A model generated the notes under the pieces. The model searched no databases, was not told the origin of the DNA, and saw nothing but the letters and a program-made list of their open reading frames with translations. From Alteromonas_F sp964429915 (lineage in GTDB: Bacteria; Pseudomonadota; Gammaproteobacteria; Enterobacterales; Alteromonadaceae), in assembly GCA_964429915.1 (NCBI GenBank), contig CAYSDZ010000001.1, forward strand, positions 176,851 through 240,850: a stretch of 64,000 nt of DNA, given 5' to 3'. A program made the translations under genes and the position numbers. Position 1 is the stretch's first letter; each line of letters begins with the position of its first letter. Of this stretch, positions 36,448 to 44,297 are shown one piece after another.

Positions 36448-36667
36448 CTGCTTCCAAGCTATTTAACAGTTCTTCGTAGCTAATTTCTGGTTCGTTAGCG
36501 CGTTCCTTTAATGCGGCAAGGTCTTCTTGGTCTTCGCGCATAAGAAGTCTAACAGCTTCGTCAATTAATTCTGAGATAGATGAGTCAGAGGTTGCTGCTC
36601 GTATTTTGAGAGCATTATGAATGGCAGGTTCGAAATACACTGTAGATCTTTTTGAGAGAGCGCCCAT
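36434..36667 (-). CDS. Ribbon-helix-helix antitoxin of the RelE-type pair
   Basis: 77 residues from ATG 36667, with AGGA eight bases before it. STVYFEPAIHNALKIRAA and SISELIDEAVRLLMRED form the ribbon-helix-helix; the acidic tail EPEISYEELLNSLEADGK is the toxin-binding end. The frame continues nine codons upstream without similarity. Confidence 0.9.
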   Translation of the reverse strand: MGALSKRSTVYFEPAIHNALKIRAATSDSSISELIDEAVRLLMREDQEDLAALKERANEPEISYEELLNSLEADGKI

Positions 36668-36740
36668 AACCGAAATCCTATTAAAAACTTGCAAACATTG
36701 TAGCGCTAAAATGTTGTGATGTCACATCCTGCGAAGAAGC

Positions 36741-36847
36741 ACTTAACTTTAAGCTAACGGGCAAAAATACAATGCCAAAATATGCGAAGCATGGCGTTGT
36801 GTTGTGTACCAGTGACCGCAGGGAACGTGTTGAGCGCCTTGTTAGGC
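36741..36847 (-). repeat. attC site F
   Basis: 107 bp with textbook ends: GCCTAAC at 36847-36841 and GTTAAGT at 36747-36741. Arms GGGCAAAAATACAATGCC and the matching GGCGTTGTGTTGTGTACC. It follows the higA stop by four bases. Confidence 0.87.
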
Positions 36848-36851
36848 ACCA

Positions 36852-37148
36852 TTACGCAGCTTCAAAGTCATAAGGGGAGACATTGAGTGTTTCTTTTTCC
36901 ATTCTTGCCTGCCAAAGGTCGTATGCATTTTGGACACGCAACCAGTGATCTGCGCTTGGTTTAGAAAACACCAGCTCCAGTCTGACTGCCATTTCGGGAC
37001 TTATTGCTGCATTTCCGTTAAGTATTTTGGATAGTGTTTTTCGGCTAACGCCAAGATGCTCTGCCGCGTTTGTAATAGTTATTCCAAGCGACTCAATAAC
37101 GAGTTCCTTTAGAATTTCTCCTGGATGTGCAGGATTGAACATTTGCAT
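36852..37148 (-). CDS. higA: HigA-type antitoxin
   Basis: 98 residues. FNPAHPGEILKELVIESL and the helix-turn-helix NAAEHLGVSRKTLSKILNG are classic HigA, followed by PEMAVRLELVFSKPSADHWL. Start overlaps the broken higB stop as TAATG. The frame is complete, so an antitoxin and autoregulator can still be made although its toxin is frameshifted. Confidence 0.94.
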   Translation of the reverse strand: MQMFNPAHPGEILKELVIESLGITITNAAEHLGVSRKTLSKILNGNAAISPEMAVRLELVFSKPSADHWLRVQNAYDLWQARMEKETLNVSPYDFEAA

Positions 37149-37425
37149 TAGTGATAATCCTCATAGTTAACGATTTCAACGTTGCTACCTTTAAACCGAA
37201 AGGTTATACGCCAATTTCCACTGACCCTAACGGACCATACTCCTTTTCTACTACCTTTAAGTTGATGAAGGTAAAGGCCTGCAAATCCATATCTTCTGAT
37301 GCAATAGCCTGATCTAGGTTAGAAAGAATAAGCCTAACCTTCTTCTCATGTTTCTTTTGGATCCCAGATGTTTTACCAGTTGAATAAAACTTTTCTAGCC
37401 CCTTGTGAACAAAGCTTATGATCAT
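37148..37425 (-). pseudogene. higB: HigB toxin with a single-base deletion
   Basis: The first frame gives MIISFVHKGLEKFYSTGK to about residue 51 (EDMDL), then leaves the family and ends early at 37204. The lost frame continues as GLYLHQLKGSRKGVWSVRV and SGNWRITFRFKGSNVEIVNY, ending YEDYH, exactly the HigB C-terminus. The total length of 278 is one base short of 93 codons. The loss is at TTGCAGG, where TTGCCAGG (Leu-Pro-Gly) is expected. The catalytic core is therefore out of frame. Confidence 0.88.
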
Positions 37426-37475
37426 ACTGAAATTGTAACCTTTGTGGTTACAAAGTCAACATTTGGTAGGTGAGG

Positions 37476-37583
37476 GCATAACTTTAAGCTAACGGGCAAA
37501 AATACAATGCGATAATATGCGAAGCATAGCATTGTGTTTTTGTCCCAGTGACCGAAGGGAGCGAGTTTAGCGCTTTGTTAGCT
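37476..37583 (-). repeat. attC site G
   Basis: 108 bp. AGCTAAC at 37583-37577, GTTATGC at 37482-37476. Its long arms (GGGCAAAAATACAATGCG / GCATTGTGTTTTTGTCCC) make it the clearest of the set. The stop codon of the upstream toxin lies in its outer box. Confidence 0.88.
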
Positions 37584-37875
37584 GCGTTTTTGCCAAGTCC
37601 TTGGTGCTCTGCTTGTGTGGATAACGGCAAAAACTAAAATTCTGTGATCGAAAACTTTGTAAAAGACACCGAAAGGGAAATGTCCAATTAGCAAACGACG
37701 AAAACCTTTATATATTTTCTGATATGTCTCAGGGTTTTCAGATATTTTTGTTTAGTGCTGTTTCTAAACAATTAATAAAGTCATCACCAAGTCCTGCTTG
37801 GCATTGTTGGTAGTAAGAGTATGCCTCTCGAATATCATCTTCTGCCTCGGGTCTAATAGATAAAACATATTTCAT
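37578..37875 (-). pseudogene. ParE/RelE-family toxin with a one-base insertion
   Basis: It starts at 37875 in a TAATG overlap with its antitoxin: MKYVLSIRPEAEDDIREAYSYY, then a TGA after residue 51. The missing half is in the next frame (SENPETYQKIYKGFRRLLI, FPFGVFYKVFDHRILVFAV, ending WQKRS at 37578). Total length is 99 codons plus one base. Removing one base of the T5 run at 37745-37749 restores the frame. It is a homopolymer error, either real or from sequencing. Confidence 0.88.
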
Positions 37876-38072
37876 TAGCTAGCTATTCTTCTCTTAACGT
37901 CAGTCCAGCTTGAGCCAAAGTTTTTATCATTTTCAAATGCGCTTAACCTTTCATTTAGTAGATTGGTTTGCTCATCAGATAACTCGATTGCCTCTTGATT
38001 GTCAGCAACTGAGTCCCAAATCCTCTGTGCAAGTTCTACTTTTTCCATAGGTGTGAGGTTTTCAATCTTCAT
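37875..38072 (-). CDS. Addiction-module antitoxin (TIGR02574-like)
   Basis: 65 residues: MKIENLTPMEKVELAQRIWDS, DEQTNLLNERLSAFENDK and SSWTDVKRRI are the pattern of the small antitoxin that accompanies ParE-type toxins. The reading frame is intact. It is the first cassette gene on the high-coordinate side. Confidence 0.88.
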   Translation of the reverse strand: MKIENLTPMEKVELAQRIWDSVADNQEAIELSDEQTNLLNERLSAFENDKNFGSSWTDVKRRIAS

Positions 38073-38147
38073 AAGCGCTCTTCATAAAGCCCGATTTGAC
38101 TAGTATAAGGTTTTATACATCCAAAGGCATGTATATTTTCTCCAAGC

Positions 38148-38257
38148 AGCTAACAATTTATTATTCCCAAAAATGCTATAATTCAACAAACCAAAACAAG
38201 ATTTTAATTCGCTCAATTAATTCCGATATCAAACCATAAATTACTGCAATAATTAAC
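38148..38257 (-). repeat. Divergent attC-like or attI-like repeat D2
   Basis: The minus strand ends AATAAATTGTTAGCT, as in D1 at 34655, and both share GTAATTTATGGTTTG at the other side. It lies before the first cassette, where an attI site would be expected, but after the DUF808 gene and with no integrase. It is either a degenerate attC or an array-end remnant. Bases 38073-38376 hold nothing else that I recognise. Confidence 0.4.
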
Positions 38258-38376
38258 CAAACTTATATTTGGTATTTTCGCTATAAAGCTAAAAGCACCA
38301 AGACAACTCGCAGATAGATTTGGACTTTTTTTATTTATGTTCAAACACCACTCAAAACTAACATCAATCTCAACTA

Positions 38377-39297
38377 TTAATAAACTCGTTTCAATTTCTT
38401 AAACAACGAAATAATCAACATAACTAAACCACCAGCAATAACCCCTACCAGCAGTGAATAAAGCACATTGACACTGGCTAAAAGTATAGAAGGCAATGAA
38501 TCAGTTAGATGATTTGCCACTTCAACAATATGATGAATAAAGGCTACGTCGTGGATCAAAATACCGCCGCCCACTAAAAACATGGCTGCTGTTCCTACCA
38601 CAGAAAGCGTTTTCATTAATAACGGTGCAAACGATAATAGCCCTTTTCCAATCAGTGAGTTTTCATCTTTAGCTAAGAAGTAAACGCCAATGTCATCAAG
38701 TTTCACAATAAGTGCAACCAAGCCGTATACCCCCACTGTGAAAACGATCGATAGCAATGACAAAGTGATCACCTGATTAATAAAGGGCTCATCGGTTGCC
38801 GCCCCCAAAATAATCACGATAATTTCAGCAGACAATACAAAGTCGGTACGAATAGCACCGCGTATTTTGTCTTTTTCTAGCGCGAGTAATTCGGCTTTAC
38901 TTTTGTTGAGTGCCTCATGTAATGCTTGTCTGCGCTGTTTATCAGCGGCCTCTTTTTCACTGCTGTGAAACAGTTTATGGGCGACTTTTTCAAATCCTTC
39001 AAAGCACAGATACAAACCGCCTAAAACCAATAAAATAATGATTAACGGAGGGTAAACCGCTGAAATTAACAGAGCACTGGGCACTAAAATGAGTTTATTT
39101 ATAAATGAGCCTTTAGCTACGGCCCACACAACGGGTAATTCTCTGTTCGCTTTTACGCCCGAGACTTGCTCTGCATTGAGCGCAAGATCATCACCCAATA
39201 CCCCTGCGGTTTTCTTCGCTGCGACTTTTGAAATTATTGCCACATCGTCCATGATTGCTGCTATGTCATCTAACAATGCCAGTAAGCTTGTTGCCAT
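38377..39297 (-). CDS. DUF808 inner-membrane protein (YedI family)
   Basis: 306 residues. MATSLLALLDDIAAIMDDV, KKTAGVLGDDLALNAEQV and GLYLCFEGFEKVAHKL are hallmarks of DUF808/YedI. About seven membrane segments. Function unknown. It borders the integron array and is transcribed toward it. The ATG has AGAGACA upstream. Confidence 0.92.
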   Translation of the reverse strand: MATSLLALLDDIAAIMDDVAIISKVAAKKTAGVLGDDLALNAEQVSGVKANRELPVVWAVAKGSFINKLILVPSALLISAVYPPLIIILLVLGGLYLCFEGFEKVAHKLFHSSEKEAADKQRRQALHEALNKSKAELLALEKDKIRGAIRTDFVLSAEIIVIILGAATDEPFINQVITLSLLSIVFTVGVYGLVALIVKLDDIGVYFLAKDENSLIGKGLLSFAPLLMKTLSVVGTAAMFLVGGGILIHDVAFIHHIVEVANHLTDSLPSILLASVNVLYSLLVGVIAGGLVMLIISLFKKLKRVY

Positions 39298-39313
39298 TCT
39301 GTTGTCTCTTTTA

Positions 39314-40204
39314 TTACTTAATTAAATAGTGTGTGAGTATCTCACGCAAAGCATTTAAACCTTTGCCTTTATTCACAATTTTCCATGCCATAAAAGCCTC
39401 CGCAAGCGACTGAGGCTCGCGCACCGCCAATGCAACTAATTCGCCAGCTTGTATTTGTTTTTCGATCCTCGATCTTGGCAAAAACCCCACTCCTATTCCT
39501 GCCACTATCGCTTGAATTTTTTGCTCTACCGAATTCACAAAGCAATGCGTTGATTTTTCAATAATATTACTAGAGCGCGTAACGCTAAATTGAGACGAAT
39601 CATGCACGACAATCGTACGATAGGCCTGAATATCTTGCTTTTCAATGGGAGAAGGGAGCGAAGCAAGCGGGTGATCTTTTTTTACCGTTAACACGTGCTC
39701 TAAATCTAGTATTTTCACTGCTCGCAAACCTTGCTGAACAGGCACAGGAGCTGGCGCACCAATGACCATATCTACCCTGTCGCTTAATAATGCCTCCCAA
39801 CTTCCATTGAGTACCTCTTCACCAATATCCAATTCTATATTGGGGTAGGTATCTACAAAAGTCTTAAATGACGGCAGTAAGCTGCTGAAATCGACGATAC
39901 TGTCTACTGCAATGCGTATTCTTGGTTCCCAACCATGCGCTAAAGTTTGTGTTTGTTCTTCAAGATGATTGACTGCCTCTAACACTTTTCGCCCTTCATC
40001 AAGTAAATGCCTGCCCGCGTGGGTTAACACAGATTTCCTGCCTTGACGCACAAACAAGGTGACACCTAATTGCTCTTCTAGCTTTTGTACAATATAGGAT
40101 AACGCCGAAGGCACTTTATTCAATTGCTCCGCCGCACCTGCATAACTGCCTCGCTTATCTATAGCGTCTAGCACAACTAAAGCTTCTAATGTAATTACAG
40201 ACAT
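39314..40204 (-). CDS. LysR-family transcriptional regulator
   Basis: 296 residues. Winged helix-turn-helix at the N-terminus (KRGSYAGAAEQLNKVPSALS, followed by YIVQKLEEQLG) and a LysR effector domain with WEALLSDRVDMVIGAP. Divergent from the doxX-hydroquinone reductase-pirin genes across 188 bases, so it likely controls them, perhaps in response to a quinone or electrophile. Inferred from layout. Confidence 0.92.
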   Translation of the reverse strand: MSVITLEALVVLDAIDKRGSYAGAAEQLNKVPSALSYIVQKLEEQLGVTLFVRQGRKSVLTHAGRHLLDEGRKVLEAVNHLEEQTQTLAHGWEPRIRIAVDSIVDFSSLLPSFKTFVDTYPNIELDIGEEVLNGSWEALLSDRVDMVIGAPAPVPVQQGLRAVKILDLEHVLTVKKDHPLASLPSPIEKQDIQAYRTIVVHDSSQFSVTRSSNIIEKSTHCFVNSVEQKIQAIVAGIGVGFLPRSRIEKQIQAGELVALAVREPQSLAEAFMAWKIVNKGKGLNALREILTHYLIK

Positions 40205-40392
40205 AAAAAAATTGTATTGCTACTTCGTATTTTCATCGATTAGCACTTAATTATAAAAAAGTTCCTGACCAATACATCAATTTTTTTGAACAAATGCAAC
40301 AAAACTTACCCATTATTCCGAGAAATGTCTCTGTGTATAGTTCTACTCATCGAAACAAACAACGTTTATACAACCATAAAGGAAACGACATT

Positions 40393-40833
40393 ATGAAAAC
40401 ATTTATCAACAACGCATTATTTGCCTCTAATCAAACGCTAAGCAGCTTACCTCTGCGTCTATCAGCGGGTGTCATTTTTAGTGCTCATGGCGCACAAAAG
40501 TTATTCGCTTGGTTTGGGGGTTACGGATTAGAGGGAACCGGACAATGGATGGAATCGATTGGTCTGGCACCTGGCTACTTTATGGCTTTAATGGCAGGCA
40601 GCGCTGAATTTTTTGGCGGACTATTGCTTATTTTGGGCTTACTGACTCGACCGGCTGCCGCTGTGCTGGCGGTGACTATGCTGGTTGCGATTGTCAGTGT
40701 TCACTTGCAAAACGGTCTTTTTATGTCAAACAACGGCTATGAATTTGGTCTTGCACTTTTAGCCATCAGTGTTGCTTTAATTGTCCAAGGTGCAGGGCGT
40801 TTTGCACTAGATAATTTAATTGCACGTAAATAA
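40393..40833 (+). CDS. DoxX-family membrane protein
   Basis: 146 residues with four membrane helices: LPLRLSAGVIFSAHGAQKLF, GYFMALMAGSAEFFGGLLLILG, RPAAAVLAVTMLVAIV and FGLALLAISVALIVQGAG. The start at ATG 40393 is chosen for its AAAGGA ribosome site; the frame opens 33 codons earlier without similarity. DoxX proteins often sit with quinone or thiol-redox genes, which agrees with the next gene. Confidence 0.92.
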   Translation: MKTFINNALFASNQTLSSLPLRLSAGVIFSAHGAQKLFAWFGGYGLEGTGQWMESIGLAPGYFMALMAGSAEFFGGLLLILGLLTRPAAAVLAVTMLVAIVSVHLQNGLFMSNNGYEFGLALLAISVALIVQGAGRFALDNLIARK

Positions 40834-40868
40834 GAGTTATCACTTTATATCTTTGAGGAGAATAAAAA

Positions 40869-41846
40869 ATGGGTCTATTAATCGATGGTAAATGGGTAGA
40901 CAAGTGGTATGACACCAAAAAAAGCGAAGGTAAATTTCAACGCCAAGAGAGTCGATTTAGACACACTGTCTCTAACGAGCCAGACCGCAAGTATAGGCCC
41001 GAAGCTAATCGTTATCACCTATACGTGTCACTGGCTTGCCCGTGGGCACATAGAACGTTAATATTTCGTCAATTAAAAGGCTTGGAAGACATTATTTCAG
41101 TAAGTACCGTAAAAGCTGAGATGTTAGAAAACGGATGGGAATTTGGCGACGACGATTCGCCCTACACAGACGAACTTTACCACCATCAATTTATGTATGA
41201 ATTGTATTTGCGATCTGCGCCTGACTACGAAGGCCGAGTCACTGTGCCTGTACTGTGGGACAAACACACACAGACCATAGTTAACAATGAATCTGCCGAC
41301 ATCATTCGCATATTTAACTCTGCGTTTAACGACATAACAGACAATCGCGATGACTATTATCCAGAAGCATTACAAAAAGACATTGATGAAATAAACAACC
41401 GCGTATATCACACCATTAATAATGGCGTGTATAAAGCAGGATTTGCGACTACACAAGACGCCTATGAACAAGCGTTTGACGAATTGTTCAATAGCCTCGA
41501 TTGGTTAGAAAGACACCTTGCCAAACACCGCTATTTGCTTGGCAATACACTAACTGAGGCAGACTGGCGTTTATTCACGACGCTTATTCGGTTTGATGCG
41601 GTTTACTTTGGGCATTTTAAATGCAATCGAAACACCTTGAGTGAGTTTGAACACATTAGCCATTACTTACGCGAACTGTATCAATTTAAAAAAGTGAGAA
41701 ATACCGTTAATTTGGCTTATACCAAACAACATTATTACGGTAGCCACAATACGATTAACCCAAGCTTGGTCGTGCCAAGAGGGCCTGAGTTGAGCTTCTC
41801 ACACGCTCACAATCGGGCACGTCTTTTTAGCGGAGAAAACCAATGA
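40869..41846 (+). CDS. Glutathionyl-hydroquinone reductase (YqjG-type)
   Basis: 325 residues of the xi-class glutathione transferases. The catalytic Cys57 is in LACPWAHRTLIF; WEFGDDDSPY and NNESADIIRIFN are family motifs, and the C-terminal helical domain ends in PRGPELSF. It uses glutathione to reduce glutathionyl-hydroquinones. GAGGAG ribosome site. Four-base overlap (ATGA) with the pirin gene. Confidence 0.95.
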   Translation: MGLLIDGKWVDKWYDTKKSEGKFQRQESRFRHTVSNEPDRKYRPEANRYHLYVSLACPWAHRTLIFRQLKGLEDIISVSTVKAEMLENGWEFGDDDSPYTDELYHHQFMYELYLRSAPDYEGRVTVPVLWDKHTQTIVNNESADIIRIFNSAFNDITDNRDDYYPEALQKDIDEINNRVYHTINNGVYKAGFATTQDAYEQAFDELFNSLDWLERHLAKHRYLLGNTLTEADWRLFTTLIRFDAVYFGHFKCNRNTLSEFEHISHYLRELYQFKKVRNTVNLAYTKQHYYGSHNTINPSLVVPRGPELSFSHAHNRARLFSGENQ

Positions 41847-42586
41847 TTAAACACATTCCTTATGATGCCTTGGGTAAAGCGGATCACGGCTGGTTGAAAG
41901 CTAGACATCATTTTAGCTTTGCTCGCTATTACAATCCTGAACGCATGGGCTTCGGTACACTAAGGGTTATCAACGACGATTGGGTCGCACCGGGAGCAGG
42001 TTTTGCTCCCCACCCCCATCACGATATGGAAATTATTACCTTTGTGCGATCAGGGGAAGTCACTCACGAAGATAATTTGGGGAACAAAGGCATTACTGAA
42101 GCAGGTGAAGTGCAGGTAATGAGTGCAGGAACCGGCGTCACGCACTCTGAATTTAATACGAGTAAAGACCCTCTGACGCTATACCAAATTTGGATCACTC
42201 CCAACAAAAAAGGCGTGGCACCTCGTTGGGAATCCAAACCTTTTTCTAGCGCTGCTAACAATAAAGCCTCACCCAATACGGCGACCTCAAGTTTACCCTT
42301 GTTGGTTTCCGGCTATGAGGACGACCACAAAGAAGAACATAATGCATTATTTATTCATCAGCATGCGCGTATATACGGTGGTGCATTGCTAGAAAATAGC
42401 ACTGCTACACACACCATTACCCATCAGGCTTATGTGTTGGCATCAAAAGGCGACGTTGAATTGATCACCGATTCGGCTACACAACGCTTAACTAAAGGTG
42501 ACGGTGCCGAAGTAACGAATACGCAGGCAGTGACGATAAAAGCGTATAGCGATGCTGAAATCATTTTGATCGACGCGCCCGCATAA
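41843..42586 (+). CDS. Pirin-family bicupin (YhaK-type)
   Basis: 247 residues. Metal-binding pattern in FAPHPHHDMEIITFVRSGEVTHED and SAGTGVTHSEFN gives three His and one Glu, as in YhaK and pirin. Such proteins are redox-sensitive cupins, some with quercetinase activity. Co-expressed with the hydroquinone reductase, suggesting an electrophile or quinone response. Confidence 0.93.
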   Translation: MIKHIPYDALGKADHGWLKARHHFSFARYYNPERMGFGTLRVINDDWVAPGAGFAPHPHHDMEIITFVRSGEVTHEDNLGNKGITEAGEVQVMSAGTGVTHSEFNTSKDPLTLYQIWITPNKKGVAPRWESKPFSSAANNKASPNTATSSLPLLVSGYEDDHKEEHNALFIHQHARIYGGALLENSTATHTITHQAYVLASKGDVELITDSATQRLTKGDGAEVTNTQAVTIKAYSDAEIILIDAPA

Positions 42587-42656
42587 AAACACCCTTGCAG
42601 GCCAGCACGCTCGCGTTTACATTATAAAAAACGGAATGTAATTACAAACAAGAATC

Positions 42657-43559
42657 ATGAACGAAGTAAGCACTCACACAGCGCAAGACGACCAACGCAA
42701 CGAACATATAAGCATTTATGTAAACGGAGAAATCGTACCAAGACACGAAGCAAAAGTGTCGGTATACGACAGCGGCTTTATGCTAGGCGACGGTATTTGG
42801 GAGGGTTTGCGCTTATATGAGGGGCAATGGGCATTTTTAGATGAACACATCGACCGCTTGTTTGAAGCGTCGTTAGCAATCGATCTTGATTTAGGCATGT
42901 CTAAACAAGAGGTCATTGCGGCGCTTGAACAAACGCGTCATGCAAACAACATGCATACGGACGTTCACGCTAGACTTATGTTTACGCGAGGAATAAAAAG
43001 CAAACCGTTCCAGCACCCTGCTTTGTCTCAACAAGGGCCCACCTTAGTCATCATTTGTGAACATTCCAAAGCGGCCATTGCCAGACCCATTAAACTGGCA
43101 ACGGTGCCTCACCTTCGCGGCTTACCGATGACGCAAGATCCAAAATTAAACAGCCATAGCAAACTAAACTGTATCTTAGCCTGCATCGCAGCAGAAAAAT
43201 GTGGTGCTGACGAAGCCTTAATGCTCGACATCAACGGCTTTGTAAACACCACCAATGCCTGTAACTTTTTTATTGTTCGCAAAGGAGAAGTGTGGACATC
43301 TACAGGAGATTACTGCATGAATGGGATCACTCGCCAAAAAGTGATTGAGGTAAGCCGAGCAATGGGGATAACTGTGAAAGAAAAAAACTACTCTTTGGTA
43401 GACACTTACGGAGCAAATGAAGCGTTTTTAACTGGCACCTTTGGCGCACAAACGCCTGTTTCACATATAGACGGTAGACAGATTGGCCATGATTACCCCG
43501 GCCCGATCACTCAAGCTATTCGACAGGCGTATTTTGATTTAATAAGGAGCTGCAACTAA
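42657..43559 (+). CDS. Class IV PLP aminotransferase
   Basis: 300 residues, in the branched-chain/D-amino acid aminotransferase fold. SVYDSGFMLGDGIWEGLR near residue 40, NSHSKLNCILACIAAEK with the PLP-binding Lys, ADEALMLDINGFVNTTNACNFF and LTGTFGAQTPV. Substrate unknown. It is coupled (TAATG) to the sulfotransferase-like gene, so the two may act on one small molecule. Confidence 0.9.
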   Translation: MNEVSTHTAQDDQRNEHISIYVNGEIVPRHEAKVSVYDSGFMLGDGIWEGLRLYEGQWAFLDEHIDRLFEASLAIDLDLGMSKQEVIAALEQTRHANNMHTDVHARLMFTRGIKSKPFQHPALSQQGPTLVIICEHSKAAIARPIKLATVPHLRGLPMTQDPKLNSHSKLNCILACIAAEKCGADEALMLDINGFVNTTNACNFFIVRKGEVWTSTGDYCMNGITRQKVIEVSRAMGITVKEKNYSLVDTYGANEAFLTGTFGAQTPVSHIDGRQIGHDYPGPITQAIRQAYFDLIRSCN

Positions 43560-44293
43560 TGCGTATTGCTATGTGGTCTGGCCCTAGAAATCTCTCAACG
43601 GCAATGATGTACAGCTTCGCAGCGAGAGCTGATTGCGCAGTCATAGACGAGCCTTTTTATGCAGCTTACCTAATCGCTACGGGTCTCAAACATCCTATGC
43701 AAAAAGATATATTAGGAGCTCAGCCGCATCGCCCCGAGGAGGTAATAGCTCAATGCTTAGGTGATATTCCAAACGGGAAAAAACTGTTTTATCAAAAACA
43801 CATGACGCACCACATGGTTGATGGTTTTCCGCTAGACTGGTTTCATTCTGTTACCCATGTATTTCTAATTCGCCACCCTGCCAGAGTTATACACAGTTAC
43901 CGTCAAAAAAGAGAAAAACCCAGTCTTGAAGATATTGGTTTTAAGCGTCAATATGAACTGTTTGAATTGATTAAAAACCAAACCGGCACACCGCCTATTG
44001 TCGTTGATAGCGATGATATTCTCAGCGCTCCAGAACCCATGCTAAAAGTGTTATGCGCGTCAATAGGCATCGATTATCAGTCGCAAATGCTTAGCTGGCC
44101 ATCAGGCGGAAATGCCGCAGATGGCGTTTGGGCCCCACATTGGTATGCATCGGTTTGGAAAAGCACTGGCTTAACAGCCTCACCCCCAAAACCTTTACCC
44201 GACTTGAGTGATGATAACGACATGACTTCACTCATTGAACAAGCTCTGCCCTTCTATCTCGCGATGAAGCAAAGCAAGTTAATCCTTGGCTAA
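43559..44293 (+). CDS. Sulfotransferase-like P-loop protein
   Basis: 244 residues. The N-terminal MWSGPRNLSTAMMYSFA is a PAPS-type phosphate loop, and HVFLIRHPARVIHSYRQKR is the 3'-phosphate-binding strand of sulfotransferases. DEPFYAAYL and KHMTHHMVDGF are conserved in this small-molecule branch. The real acceptor is unknown; the fused or adjacent aminotransferase is a known association of this family. Confidence 0.8.
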   Translation: MRIAMWSGPRNLSTAMMYSFAARADCAVIDEPFYAAYLIATGLKHPMQKDILGAQPHRPEEVIAQCLGDIPNGKKLFYQKHMTHHMVDGFPLDWFHSVTHVFLIRHPARVIHSYRQKREKPSLEDIGFKRQYELFELIKNQTGTPPIVVDSDDILSAPEPMLKVLCASIGIDYQSQMLSWPSGGNAADGVWAPHWYASVWKSTGLTASPPKPLPDLSDDNDMTSLIEQALPFYLAMKQSKLILG

Positions 44294-44297
44294 CAGT

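Larger units (their letters stand above)
32931..38154 (-). mobile_element. Integrase-less integron cassette array (CALIN)
   Basis: Six attC sites (32931, 33442, 34092, 36083, 36741 and 37476) and two divergent attC-like repeats (34655 and 38148) punctuate about 5.3 kb of very small genes. All sites share a palindromic core, such as GGGCAAAAATACAATGC pairing with GCATTGTGTTTTTGTCCC. Gene stops abut the GCCTAAC-type end and new cassettes start after the GTTATGC/GTTAAGT end, so the array reads on the minus strand. No integrase gene lies in the window on either side: the high-coordinate side meets a DUF808 gene and the low side a cytochrome gene. Confidence 0.85.

Noticed and set aside
32931..38154. 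Repeats read as a CRISPR array or insertion-sequence ends
   Set aside because: Repeats are over 100 bp, imperfectly palindromic and separated by genes of various sizes, with GTTRRRY/RYYYAAC-type boxes: attC sites fit, CRISPR and IS do not.
38148..38376. A complete attI-integrase platform next to the cassette array
   Set aside because: No tyrosine recombinase is encoded on either strand; only a degenerate repeat is present.
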